Assembly: GCA_005888425.1 (NCBI GenBank)
Contig: VAZF01000211.1
Span: 1 to 14,986, forward strand
DNA from: Alphaproteobacteria bacterium
GTDB taxonomy: Bacteria > Pseudomonadota > Alphaproteobacteria > ATCC43930 > CGMCC-115725
Reading direction: 5' to 3'
Length of the DNA: 14,986 bases
Every line of letters begins with the position of its first letter. Within the stretch, counting starts at the first letter, position 1. Below, in pieces: positions 5,665 through 14,640 of the stretch. Made by a program: the position numbers and the translations under genes. The notes under the pieces were generated by a model that did not search any database, had not been told where the DNA came from, and worked only from the letters and a program-made list of their open reading frames with translations.

Positions 5665-7353
5665 TCACAGCCGGACGAGCTGGATCTCGATCAATGGGCG
5701 CTTGCCGAAGCGCTCGTTCAGGGCGCGGCGTAACACCCGACGCGCCGTGTCGCGCACCGCATTATCGTCATGCCGCATTGGCGCAGGCAGACCTTCCATC
5801 GCGTCGGACAGCGCGTCGCGCAATAGCGTCGCGGGCGCCTCATTCGCCTCGGCGAGCCCGATCAGCGTGATTTGCGGCGCCGCCGCGAGCCAACCGCGGC
5901 GATCGACGACGAGAGAGGCGACAACGCTTCCGTCCCGTCCCGCCCGGCGGCGCTGCTGCAGGACACCGCCGGACAGCGGCACGAGGCTCTTGCCATCCTG
6001 CGCGATGCGGCCGACCGGTACTTCATCGACAATCGCGGCGGCACCGCCGCCGAGCCGAATCATGTCACCATTCTGGATAACGAGCGCATCGTATACCTGG
6101 CAAGTGCGCGCCAGCTCAGCATGAGCGGCAAGGTGGCGTGCCTCCCCATGTACCGGGATCGCGATCCGCGGCCGGATCATCTGATACATGCGGACAAGCT
6201 CGTCGCGCGCCGGGTGGCCCGAGACATGGACAAAATGATCCGCCTCGGTCACGACTTCGACCCCGAGCCGCACGAGCGCGTTCTGCAGCCGCCCGATCGG
6301 CTTTTCGTTGCCCGGAATGACACGCGACGAAAAGATCACGACATCGCCTTGTTCGAGCGTGATGTTGGGGTGATCATCACGAGCGATGCGAGCGAGCGCG
6401 GCGCGCGGCTCGCCCTGGCTGCCAGTGCAGATCATCAGGATCTTGTCGCGCGGCACGTAGCCCGCTTCGTCTTCGGTCAAGAACCGCGGCACATCGGCAA
6501 GATAGCCGGTCTCGCGCGCCGCCTTGTCCATGCGCCATAACGAGCGCCCGACCAGGGCGACGTCGCGGTCGTTGACGCGCGCGGCCTGGGCGATCGTCTG
6601 CAGCCGCGCGACATTCGAGGCAAAACAAGCGACGGCGACTCGCCCGTCGTAACGGCCGATCAGGTCGGTCAAGGACTGGCGCAATTCGCCTTCCGAGCCG
6701 GAGCTGCCGGGCTTCAGCGCGTTTGTCGAGTCGCAGACGATCGCGAGCACGCCCTCGTCGCCGACCTGGCGCAATCGGTCCTCATCGGTCGGCGAGCCGA
6801 TCAGCGGCTCGGGATCGAGCTTCCAATCGCCGGTGTGCAACACCGTGCCGGCAGAGGTGCGGATCACGACGGCGTTCGGCTCGGGGATCGAATGCGTCAG
6901 CGTGATCAGCTCGAGATCGAACGGTCCGATCTGAAAGCGGCCGGACATCGGCACGGTCGTAACACGCACCTGGCCGGCGAGGCCGCTCTCGATGAGCTTT
7001 GCCCGCAACACGGCGGCGGTGAAGGGGGTTGCCCAGACCGGGCATTGCAGCTGCGGCCACAGATACGGGATCGCGCCGATATGGTCCTCATGCGCGTGCG
7101 TCGCGACGATGCCGAGCAGCTTGTCGCGGCGCTCCACAATGAAACTCGGGTCGGCCATGATGACATCGACCCCAGGCTGATGCTCCTCCTCGCCAAAGGT
7201 GACGCCGCAATCGACGATCAGCCACTGACCCCGATAGCCGTAAACGTTGAGGTTCATGCCGATCTCGCCGGCGCCGCCGAGCGGCACGAAGAAGAGCGCG
7301 TCGGGATCGCGCTCGGTGAACCCGTCCCGCAAGGGCGGCGAGGAGAGGCTCAT
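5665..7353 (-). CDS. rnj: Ribonuclease J
   Basis: A 562-aa metallo-beta-lactamase/beta-CASP ribonuclease, the usual length for alphaproteobacterial RNase J, acting in the cytoplasm on mRNA decay and RNA maturation. The metal-binding THAHEDH has His86, His88, Asp90 and His91, with further ligands at His154 (THSIPEP) and Asp176 (HTGDWKLD). The beta-CASP part follows with CFASNVARLQ near 243-252, TGSQGEP near 310-316, FSSRVIPGNE at 341-350, HVSGHP at 376-381 and VHGE at 401-404. The C-terminal domain is about 440-562. The ATG at 7353 overlaps the coaX stop (ATGA), which fixes the start; the longer open frame upstream is antisense to nothing and lies inside coaX. Confidence 0.95.
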   Translation of the reverse strand: MSLSSPPLRDGFTERDPDALFFVPLGGAGEIGMNLNVYGYRGQWLIVDCGVTFGEEEHQPGVDVIMADPSFIVERRDKLLGIVATHAHEDHIGAIPYLWPQLQCPVWATPFTAAVLRAKLIESGLAGQVRVTTVPMSGRFQIGPFDLELITLTHSIPEPNAVVIRTSAGTVLHTGDWKLDPEPLIGSPTDEDRLRQVGDEGVLAIVCDSTNALKPGSSGSEGELRQSLTDLIGRYDGRVAVACFASNVARLQTIAQAARVNDRDVALVGRSLWRMDKAARETGYLADVPRFLTEDEAGYVPRDKILMICTGSQGEPRAALARIARDDHPNITLEQGDVVIFSSRVIPGNEKPIGRLQNALVRLGVEVVTEADHFVHVSGHPARDELVRMYQMIRPRIAIPVHGEARHLAAHAELARTCQVYDALVIQNGDMIRLGGGAAAIVDEVPVGRIAQDGKSLVPLSGGVLQQRRRAGRDGSVVASLVVDRRGWLAAAPQITLIGLAEANEAPATLLRDALSDAMEGLPAPMRHDDNAVRDTARRVLRRALNERFGKRPLIEIQLVRL

Positions 7354-8123
7354 CGTTTGGCGTTGCGTTCGAAAATGAGGCGCAGTCCCCACAGGGTCAG
7401 GTCGGGGTCGACGTGTTCGATCGCGTCGGTTGCGCCGGCGAAAAGCGGTGCCAGCCCGCCGGTCGCGATCGTGCGCATCGGCGCGCCGAACTCGGATTTG
7501 ATGCGGCCGACCAGCCCCTCGACGAGCCCGACATAGCCCCAGTAGATGCCGGACTGCATGCAGCTCTCGGTATCCTTGCCGATCACGTGCTCCGTGCGGC
7601 TGATGCGGACGCTGGGCAGCTTGGCCGCTGCCATGTGCAACGCGGTCAGCGACAGATTGATCCCCGGGGCAATGACGCCGCCGCAATAATTGCCGTCGCG
7701 ATCGACGACATCGAGCGTCGTGGCGGTGCCGAAATCGACGACGATCAGCGGCCCCTTGTAGCGGTCGTGCGCGGCGACGGTATTGACGAGGCGGTCGGCG
7801 CCGACTTCCTCCGGGCGATCGACGAGCGCCTTTGCGCCGAGCTTGACGCCCTTGTTGCCGACGACAAGCGGCTCGGTCTTGCAATATTTGCGGCAGAAGG
7901 TCAGCAGGTTGAAATTGACCTCTGGCACGACGCTCGCGATGACCGCGTTATCGACATCGCCGCGAGACAACCCATCGAGCGCGAGCAGGTGATCGAGCCA
8001 GACGACGTATTCGTCTGCAGTGCGCTTGCCTTCGGTGGCCGTCCGCCAGCTTCCCTTGAGATCGGCGCCGTCCCAGATCGCGAACACAGTGTTGGTATTG
8101 TTGGCGTTGATCGCGAGCAGCAT
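7350..8123 (-). CDS. coaX: Type III pantothenate kinase
   Basis: A 257-aa kinase that phosphorylates pantothenate, the first step of coenzyme A synthesis, in the cytoplasm. The family signatures are GADR at 108-111, DFGTATT at 130-136 (Asp130), GGVIAPGINLS at 148-158 and a glycine pair in TGG near 221-223. Length and whole-protein pattern are normal. One oddity: the first phosphate-binding motif, normally D-x-G-N-T, reads N6-A-N8-N-T, so both the Asp and the Gly are replaced. The codons are clearly AAC and AAC. The start at 8123 has GAGGAGC just upstream. It begins 10 bases after birA and its stop overlaps the RNase J start. Confidence 0.93.
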   Translation of the reverse strand: MLLAINANNTNTVFAIWDGADLKGSWRTATEGKRTADEYVVWLDHLLALDGLSRGDVDNAVIASVVPEVNFNLLTFCRKYCKTEPLVVGNKGVKLGAKALVDRPEEVGADRLVNTVAAHDRYKGPLIVVDFGTATTLDVVDRDGNYCGGVIAPGINLSLTALHMAAAKLPSVRISRTEHVIGKDTESCMQSGIYWGYVGLVEGLVGRIKSEFGAPMRTIATGGLAPLFAGATDAIEHVDPDLTLWGLRLIFERNAKR

Positions 8124-8133
8124 CGGGCGCTCC

Positions 8134-8895
8134 TCAGCCGAGGGCCGGAAAAACTTCGCCGGCGGCGATGCGGCGCCGGTCGCCGCCGGTCTCGATCACG
8201 AGCGCACCGTCCTGGTCGAGATCGAGGAAGCGGCCCTCCAGCGTCAGCGTTTCGAGCCGGACCCGGACCGCTTCGCCGATCCCGCCGGCGCGGTTGAGCC
8301 ACGCAGCACGCACCGGCACAAACCCTTCGGCGCGCCAGCACTCGAGCCACAGGGCGAAGTGCTCCGTGAAGGATTCAAGCAGAGATGCCGGCGTGATGCC
8401 GGGAAAACCCTGATCCGAAAGCGAGGCCGCAGGATATTCCAGATCGCGGGGCGCTGAGGTGAGATTAACCCCGACCCCGACGATAACGAAATCGAGACCG
8501 CCGCCGGCGGCCATCTCGGATTCGAGCAGTATGCCGGCGAGCTTTGCGCGCCCCGCCAGAACGTCATTCGGCCATTTGAAGCTCAGCGCCAAGCCGGTTC
8601 CGGCGAGCAGGCGCAGCGCGTCGGCGAGCGCTAATGCTGTCACAAAGCCCAATTGCGGCGCGCGGGAAGCGGGCGCGTCGGGCCGCAGCACAAGTGACAA
8701 GTAAAGGTTTCCCAGCGGCGACAGCCATGGGCGGCCGCGCCGCCCCCGCCCGGCTTCCTGCGCATCGGCCCAGACCAAAGTGCCCTCGGGCGCGCCCTCG
8801 CGCGCCAGCCGACGGGCCTCGTCATTCGTGCTGCCGATCGTCTCGTAGCGGTGCAGCCGAAAGCCCTCGGGGAGCGCGGGCATGCCGTTTGTCAT
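8134..8895 (-). CDS. birA: Biotin-[acetyl-CoA carboxylase] ligase
   Basis: A 253-aa biotin-protein ligase that makes biotinyl-AMP and attaches biotin to a lysine of carboxyl carrier proteins. Visible are ETIGSTNDEA at 18-27, the biotinyl-AMP loop GRGRRGRPW at 49-57, FKWPNDVL at 106-113 with its conserved Lys, KLAGILLE and VGVGVN near 139-144. The C-terminal SH3-like domain is about 205-253. There is no N-terminal helix-turn-helix, so it is a class I enzyme without the DNA-binding role of E. coli BirA. The ATG at 8895 overlaps the nuoN stop (ATGA); ATG at 8883 is a possible internal start. Its place behind nuoN is common in alphaproteobacteria. Confidence 0.94.
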   Translation of the reverse strand: MTNGMPALPEGFRLHRYETIGSTNDEARRLAREGAPEGTLVWADAQEAGRGRRGRPWLSPLGNLYLSLVLRPDAPASRAPQLGFVTALALADALRLLAGTGLALSFKWPNDVLAGRAKLAGILLESEMAAGGGLDFVIVGVGVNLTSAPRDLEYPAASLSDQGFPGITPASLLESFTEHFALWLECWRAEGFVPVRAAWLNRAGGIGEAVRVRLETLTLEGRFLDLDQDGALVIETGGDRRRIAAGEVFPALG

Positions 8896-10343
8896 CGCAG
8901 GAACAGCGACTTCGCCGCCACCTCGGCGCCGCCGACAACCGGGTCGGGCATCAGGATAAAGAACATCGTCAGCACCGCCGTGACGACGAGCACCCATTTG
9001 AGCTCGGGAGCGATCGGCCGGTCGAAGGCGCCCACCGGCTCGTCGAAATACATGACTTTGACGATGCGCAGGTAATAGAAGGCGCCGACGACGCTCGTCA
9101 CAACGCCGATCACTGCGAGCCCGACGAGGTTCGCCTCGATCGCGGCGAGAAAGATGTAGAGCTTCGAGAAGAAGCCGGCAGTCGGCGGGATGCCGGCGAG
9201 GGCAAACATGAAGATCGCGAGCGCAAGCGCGAGCCCGGGCTGCGAGCGGCCGAGCCCTGACAAATCGGAAATCCCCTCCAGCATCTGTCCGCGCTGGCGC
9301 ATGCACAGAATGACGGCCCAGGTGCCGATATTCATGAACAGATAGATCGCCATGTAGACGAGGACGCCCCGGATGCCGTTCGGCGTCGCGGCGGCGAGGC
9401 CGATCAGCGCATATCCGACATGGCCGATCGAGCTGTAGGCCATGAGCCGCTTGATATTGGTTTGCGCGATCGCGGCGACGGCGCCAAGAATCATCGAGGC
9501 AACCGACAGAAAAACGATGATCTGCCGCCATTCGGCCAAGAGCCCGCCCAGCGGCTCGATCAGAAAGCGGACAAACAGCGCGACCGCTGCAATCTTCGGC
9601 GCGACCGAGAAGAAGGCCGTCACCGGCGTCGGCGCGCCCTCATAGACATCGGGCGTCCACATGTGAAACGGCACGGCGGAGCACTTGAACGCCAAGCCGA
9701 CCGCGACAAACACCATGCCGATGATCAGCCCGGCGGAGGGTTTGGCGCCGCCGCCGAACAGACCGGCGATATTGGCGAAGCTCGTGGTTCCGGTGAAGCC
9801 GTAGATCAGCGAGGCGCCGTAGAGCAGCATTCCCGAGGCGAGCGCGCCGAGCACGAAATATTTGAGCCCGGCCTCGGTCGAGCGCACCGAATCCCGGTCG
9901 AAGCTCGCGACGACGTAGAGCGCCAAACTCTGCAATTCGAGGCCGAGATAGAGGGTGATCAGATCATTGGCCGAGATCATCACCATCATCCCGGCGGTGG
10001 CGAGCAACACCAGGACCGGAAATTCGAAGCGTGCGATCTGGTGCTCCTCGTTGTAGCGGAGCCCCATGATGATTGTCACCGCCGAGCCGAGCAGCACCAG
10101 CGCCTTCATGAAGACGGCGAAGGCGTCGTTGATGAACATGCCGTAGAAGCCGATCTGCCGCTCGCCGCCGAGGAGACCGGCGATAACCAAGGTCGCGATC
10201 AGCACGGCTACCGACAGCCACGACACGAGCTTGCTCGATCCTTCGCCGCGTAGGACGCCGATTATCAGCAGCGCCATCGCGGCGCAGACGAGCACCACTT
10301 CCGGCACGGCCGGCGCGAGCCCGGGAAACGCGACGATCGGCAT
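8892..10343 (-). CDS. nuoN: NADH-quinone oxidoreductase subunit N
   Basis: A 483-aa antiporter-like membrane subunit of complex I, the usual length, with about 14 hydrophobic helices. Key residues of proton-pumping subunits are in place: Glu136 (LGLELQSL), Lys220 (AFKCSAVPFHMW) and Lys250 (VAPKIAA). The signature DVYEGAPTPVTAF is at 232-244 and YLFMNIGTWA near 334-343. The start at 10343 overlaps the TAA that ends the original nuoM frame (TAATG), typical of coupled nuo genes. Because nuoM is frame-disrupted, the nuoM reading frame also runs into this gene without a stop. The gene itself looks intact. Confidence 0.94.
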   Translation of the reverse strand: MPIVAFPGLAPAVPEVVLVCAAMALLIIGVLRGEGSSKLVSWLSVAVLIATLVIAGLLGGERQIGFYGMFINDAFAVFMKALVLLGSAVTIIMGLRYNEEHQIARFEFPVLVLLATAGMMVMISANDLITLYLGLELQSLALYVVASFDRDSVRSTEAGLKYFVLGALASGMLLYGASLIYGFTGTTSFANIAGLFGGGAKPSAGLIIGMVFVAVGLAFKCSAVPFHMWTPDVYEGAPTPVTAFFSVAPKIAAVALFVRFLIEPLGGLLAEWRQIIVFLSVASMILGAVAAIAQTNIKRLMAYSSIGHVGYALIGLAAATPNGIRGVLVYMAIYLFMNIGTWAVILCMRQRGQMLEGISDLSGLGRSQPGLALALAIFMFALAGIPPTAGFFSKLYIFLAAIEANLVGLAVIGVVTSVVGAFYYLRIVKVMYFDEPVGAFDRPIAPELKWVLVVTAVLTMFFILMPDPVVGGAEVAAKSLFLR

Positions 10344-11861
10344 TATCGCACCGCCGCCCCAGCGACAGCAGGGAGCCGCTTGTCCGCTTCCGATACCGCT
10401 GAAGAACCGGTTTCCGCCTTGGCGGGGATCACGATACCAGCGTCTGCAGAAATGGAGCGGGGATCGCTTGCATCTGCGCCGGCCTGCCGGCCGGTCTTGT
10501 TGGCGGCGTTGACCTGTGCGACGACGCAGATCATCGCGCGTGATCGTGCCGAAAATGACCCGCCGGTACAAATAGAGCATGTACATCGCGCCGAGGAACA
10601 AGGCCGTCGCGGCGAGGAAGCATTCGAGCGTCGAGACCCGGAAGGTGCCGAGCAGGATCAGGAACTCGCCGACAAACCCGCTGGTGCCGGGCAGACCGAT
10701 GGAGGCCAGCATGAAGCACATGAAGACGAAGGCGTAGACCGGCATGCGCTCGACCAGTCCGCCATAGCGGTCGATATCGCGGGTGTGCAGCCGGTCATAG
10801 ACGACCCCGACGACCAGGAACAGCGCGGCCGAGACGAGACCGTGGCTCAGCATCTGGATCACCGCGCCCTGCACCGCCTCGCTGGTCAATGCGAACAGGC
10901 CCATCGTCACAAGACCCATATGCGCGACCGACGAATAGGCGATCAGTTTCTTCATGTCGGTCTGCGCCAGCGCGACAAACGAGGTGTAGATGATCGCGAT
11001 CGCGCTCAATGCGAAGACCAGTGGGGTGAAATAGGCCGAGGCCGCCGGGAACATCGGCAGTGAGAAACGGATGAAGCCGTAGCCGCCGAGTTTCAGCAGC
11101 ACCCCAGCCAGGATGACCGAGCCGGCGGTCGGCGCTTCGACATGCGTGTCGGGAAGCCAAGTGTGCACCGGCCACATCGGCACCTTGACGGCAAAGGACG
11201 CGAAAAACGCCAGCCACAGCCATTTCTGCAGGTCGGGCGGAAAGTGGTGCGCGAGAGCCACCTCGATGTCGCTGCTGCCGGTCTGGACGTAGACCGCGAT
11301 GATCGCCAGCAGCGACAGCACCGAACCCAACAGCGTGTACAGGAAGAACTTGAATGCGGAATAGACTCGCCGCGGCCCACCCCAGACCCCGATGATCAAG
11401 AACATCGGGATCAGCACACCCTCGAAGAACACGTAAAACAGGAAGAAATCGAGGGCGGAGAAAATACCGACCATCATCGTTTCGAGGACCAGGAAGGAGA
11501 TCATGTATTCCTTCACCTGGACCTGGACCGAATTCCAGCTCGACAGCACGCACAGCACGGTCAACAGGGTCGACAAGAGGATGAAGAACAGCGAAATGCC
11601 GTCGATCCCCAAGTGGTAGTTGATCGTGAAGCCGCCGATCGACACCCAGCGGGCCCGCTCGACAAACTGAAAGGCCGGGGTGCTCGGGTCGAACTCGACC
11701 CACAGCGCGATCGACAGGACGAAGACGATCAGCGAGGTCGACAGCGCGATGTTGCGGGCGTTGCGCGCGACGATCGCATCCTCGCCGCGCGAGGTCATGA
11801 TGAACCCGACTCCCACAAGGGGCAGGAACGTGACCAGTGACAGGAGCGGCCAGTGGCTCAT
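10343..11861 (-). pseudogene. nuoM: NADH-quinone oxidoreductase subunit M with lost C-terminal helix, frame fused to nuoN
   Basis: The first 443 residues are a normal NuoM proton-pumping subunit of complex I: Glu147 (FVFFEGVLIPMF), Lys226 (FAVKVPMWPVHTWLPDTHVEAPT), KLGGYG, HMGLVTMG and LYRRVIFGTITRDD. The start at 11861 has a GAGGG upstream, 13 bases after the nuoL stop. After Asp443 (about 10533) the usual last membrane segment, about 55-60 residues, is absent. The continuing frame gives low-complexity Arg/Gln-rich sequence and runs into nuoN with no stop, making a 989-codon frame. In another frame, from about 10530, the sequence reads VVAQVNAANK and on to a TAA that overlaps the nuoN ATG. 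This fits an out-of-frame deletion near 10525-10540. Real mutation and assembly error cannot be separated here. If translated as written, the product is a NuoM-NuoN fusion. Confidence 0.85.
10346..10434 (-). repeat. Palindromic repeat forming the 3' end of the original nuoM frame
   Basis: On the minus strand this stretch begins GTGATCCCCGCCAAGGCGG and encodes, in the original nuoM frame, VIPAKAETGSSAV, SEADKRL and PAVAGAAVR before TAA. The same peptide pattern, AKA..SSAV..SE..PA.AG.AV, occurs in the repeat between nuoI and nuoJ. Both contain TCTTCAGC. The GC-rich hairpin with CCGCC and GGCGG is typical of palindromic REP-like elements. Confidence 0.55.
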
Positions 11862-11874
11862 GGCTCGCCCTCGC

Positions 11875-13699
11875 TCACCGCGGCACCAGATACCAGGTGA
11901 CCAGGGCGACGACACCGATCAGCATGGCGAAGGCGTAGTGGTAGACATAGCCGGTCTGCAGCCGGCTGGCTTCCCGCGCCAGTTCGCGCGTCGCGGCGGC
12001 AATGCCGTCGGGCCCGAGGCCATCGATGATCGTCGCATCGCCGGTTTTCCACAGCCCCTCGCCGAGTGAGAAAGCGGTGCGCACGAAGAGCCGGTCATAG
12101 AGCTCGTCGAAGTACCATTTGTTGAGGAGAAACAGATAGATGGCCCGGAACCGCATGGCCAGCCGGCTCGGCAGCTCCGGGATCAGCGAATAGCAGACAT
12201 AAGCGACCGCGATGCCGAGCAAGCCGGCGATCAGCGGGAGGTAATCGATGATCCACGATACGTGCTCGGCGGCGGCGATCGAATCGTGCTGCGGCAATAC
12301 CAGGATCGAGTGCTTCCAGAATTCGCCGCGGCCCTCGCCGACGAACCAATGATCGGCGAGGATGCCGGCGAACACCGCCCCGAACCCCAGGATAAAGAGC
12401 GGGATCAGCATGACCCACGGGCTTTCATGCACGTGGTGCAGCGTCTCCTCGTCGGCCCGCGGCTGCCCGTGGAAGGTCATGATCAACAAACGCCAAGAAT
12501 AAAAGGCGGTCAGGAAAGCGGTGAAGATCCCAAGGCAGAAGGAATAACGGCCGACCGCGGTCCCTGACGCCCAGGACGCCGACAGGATCATGTCCTTCGA
12601 ATAATACCCGGCGAAGATCGGGATCCCGGCCAGCGACAGGCTGCCAACCCACATCAGCGCATAGGTGATCGGGATCTTGTTCCACAGCCCGCCCATGCGC
12701 CGCATATCCTGCTCGGCGCTCATGGCATGGATCACCGAGCCGGCGCCGAGGAACAGCAGCGCCTTGAAGAAGGCATGGGTGAACAGGTGAAACATCGCGG
12801 CGGTGTACGCCGACACGCCGGCAGCGAAGAACATATAGCCGAGCTGCGAGCAGGTCGAATAAGCGATGACGCGCTTGATATCGTTCTGCGCCATGCCGAC
12901 GCTGGCGGCGAACACCGCCGTCGTGCCGCCGATGACGCCGACAACGGCGAGCGCGGCCGGCGCGTATTCGAACATCGGCGACAGCCGGCACACCATAAAG
13001 ACGCCGGCCGTCACCATCGTCGCGGCATGGATCAGTGCCGAGACCGGGGTCGGGCCCTCCATTGCATCGGGCAGCCAGGTGTGGAGGCCGAGCTGCGCCG
13101 ATTTCCCCATCGCGCCGATAAACAACAGGATGCAGGCAAGGGTCAGCGACGGCACTGCCGAGCGCGAAGCCGAAATCGCCGACCCGGTTGACGAGAAAGG
13201 CTTTGATCGAGGCATCGTTCGCCGATTTGCGGTCGTACCAGAAGCCGATCAGCAGATAAGAGAGAAGCCCGACGCCCTCCCAGCCGAAGAACAGCTGCAC
13301 GAAATCGTTGGCCGTCGCCAACATCAGCATGAAAAAGGTGAAGAGGCTCAGATAGGCGAAGAAGCGCGGGATTCCCGCATCATGCGCCATGTAGCCGACG
13401 GAATAGATGTGCACCATCGCCGAGACGATCGTCACAGCAACGATCATGACGCCCGACAGAGTATCGAGGCGCAGCGACCACTGAACGTCGACGCCGCCGG
13501 CAGCGATCCAGGTCACGATCGGGATGATTTGCGCGTGCTCCTGCGACAGGATCTCACGGAACAGCGGGATGCCGAGCAAGGCCGACAGCACGATCCCGCC
13601 GCAGGTGACGAGCTGGGACGCGCGGTCGCCGATCACGCGACCGAAAAAGCCGGCGATGAAGGCGGCCAGCAATGGCAGGAAGACGACGAGGACGGCCAA
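11875..13699 (-). pseudogene. nuoL: NADH-quinone oxidoreductase subunit L, frame broken by internal deletion
   Basis: NuoL is the largest antiporter-like subunit of complex I. Residues 1-181 are normal: IYSVGYMAHD, RFFAYLSLFTFFMLML, FFGWEGVGLLSYLLIGFW (Glu141) and NRVGDFGFALG. At about 13150-13157 the frame fails. From 13149 a second frame continues with SLTLACILLFIGAMGKSAQ and then HTWLPDAMEGPTPVSALIHA, and through the rest of NuoL to a stop at 11875, including LLNKWYFDELYD of the lateral helix and the final membrane helix. Some 40-55 residues that normally lie between FALG and the GKSAQ region are missing, with a frame change. The joined parts give about 607 residues, below the usual 640-690. 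The TTG start at 13699 is 4 bases after nuoK and is supported by the family N-terminus. No functional full-length NuoL can be made as written. Confidence 0.9.
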
Positions 13700-13703
13700 C
13701 GCC

Positions 13704-14012
13704 TCAGCCCTTCATCATGTCTATATCCTCGACCTGGATCGTGCCGCGGTTGCGGAAGTAGACGACCAGGATCGCCAGGCCGATCGCCGCCTCGGCGGCC
13801 GCCACGGTGAGCACGAACATCGCGAAGATCTGGCCGACGAGATCGTTGAGGACGACCGAGAAGGCGACGAAATTGATGTTGACCGCAAGCAGCATCAGTT
13901 CGATCGACATCATGATAATGATGACGTTCTTGCGGTTAAGAAAAATGCCGAAGATCCCGAGCGTGAACAGGATCGCGGCGACCGTCAGGTAATGGGCGAG
14001 GCCGACCGGCAT
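13704..14012 (-). CDS. nuoK: NADH-quinone oxidoreductase subunit K
   Basis: A 102-aa, three-helix membrane subunit of complex I. The two conserved membrane glutamates are present: Glu38 in MMSIELMLLAVN and Glu74 in VAAAEAAIGLA. Length and order are as expected. The ATG at 14012 has GAGAGG upstream and lies 4 bases after the nuoJ stop; the stop is 4 bases before the nuoL TTG start. The gene shows no lesion. Confidence 0.96.
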   Translation of the reverse strand: MPVGLAHYLTVAAILFTLGIFGIFLNRKNVIIIMMSIELMLLAVNINFVAFSVVLNDLVGQIFAMFVLTVAAAEAAIGLAILVVYFRNRGTIQVEDIDMMKG

Positions 14013-14016
14013 CCTC

Positions 14017-14640
14017 TCAATCCCCTACCCCGCCGCCGATCGGTACCTTAACGACCTCGACCGATTCCGCGCGGGTGCGCGCCAGCTGCCTCGCGATCGA
14101 CTGATGCCGCACGCCAACACGCGCCCGCAATGTCAGGACAATCGCGCCGATCATCGCGACGAGCAGGATCACGCCGGCCGCCTGGAAGGCGAAGATGTAG
14201 CGGGTGTAGAGCAGTTCGCCGAGCGCCCGGGTGTTTGTCAGCGCGCCAGCATTGGCCGGCAACGGCGCGGCTTTGAGCCCGGCGACACCGGGAGCGATGA
14301 CCCAGCTGCCAAAGATCAGCAGCAATTCGGCCAGAAGGATGAACCCGATCAACGCGCCGATCGGCAAATAGCGCATAAAGCCGCTGCGCAGCTCGGCGAA
14401 ATCGATATCGAGCATCATCACGACAAAGAGGAACAGCACCGCGACCGCGCCGACATAGACGATGACGAGGATCATCGCGAGGAACTCGGCCCCCATCAGC
14501 ACAAAGAGCCCGGCCGCATTGAAGAAAGCGAGGATCAGGAACAACACCGAATGAACGGGGTTGCGCGCTGCCACGACCATGACGCCGGACGCGACCGCGA
14601 CGACGGCGAACAGGTAAAACATGATCGCCTGCAGGATCAT
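14017..14640 (-). CDS. nuoJ: NADH-quinone oxidoreductase subunit J
   Basis: A 207-aa membrane subunit of complex I with five predicted helices. Visible are the NuoJ signatures RNPVHSVLFLILAFFNAAGLF, in the second helix, and the third-helix IVYVGAVAVLFLFVVMMLDI with its conserved Tyr and Gly. The hydrophilic tail (about 180-207) is variable. I chose ATG at 14640, where the hydrophobic N-terminus begins. This ATG overlaps the stop of the 39-codon repeat mini-ORF (ATGA). A weak GGTTGGA precedes it, so translation may depend on coupling from upstream. Confidence 0.94.
   Translation of the reverse strand: MILQAIMFYLFAVVAVASGVMVVAARNPVHSVLFLILAFFNAAGLFVLMGAEFLAMILVIVYVGAVAVLFLFVVMMLDIDFAELRSGFMRYLPIGALIGFILLAELLLIFGSWVIAPGVAGLKAAPLPANAGALTNTRALGELLYTRYIFAFQAAGVILLVAMIGAIVLTLRARVGVRHQSIARQLARTRAESVEVVKVPIGGGVGD

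Noticed and set aside
12425..13145. The first nuoL frame continued past the break to 12425 as real coding sequence
   Set aside because: After residue 181 the product is Arg/Asp/Gly-rich and unrelated to NuoL, while the other frame carries all NuoL motifs.
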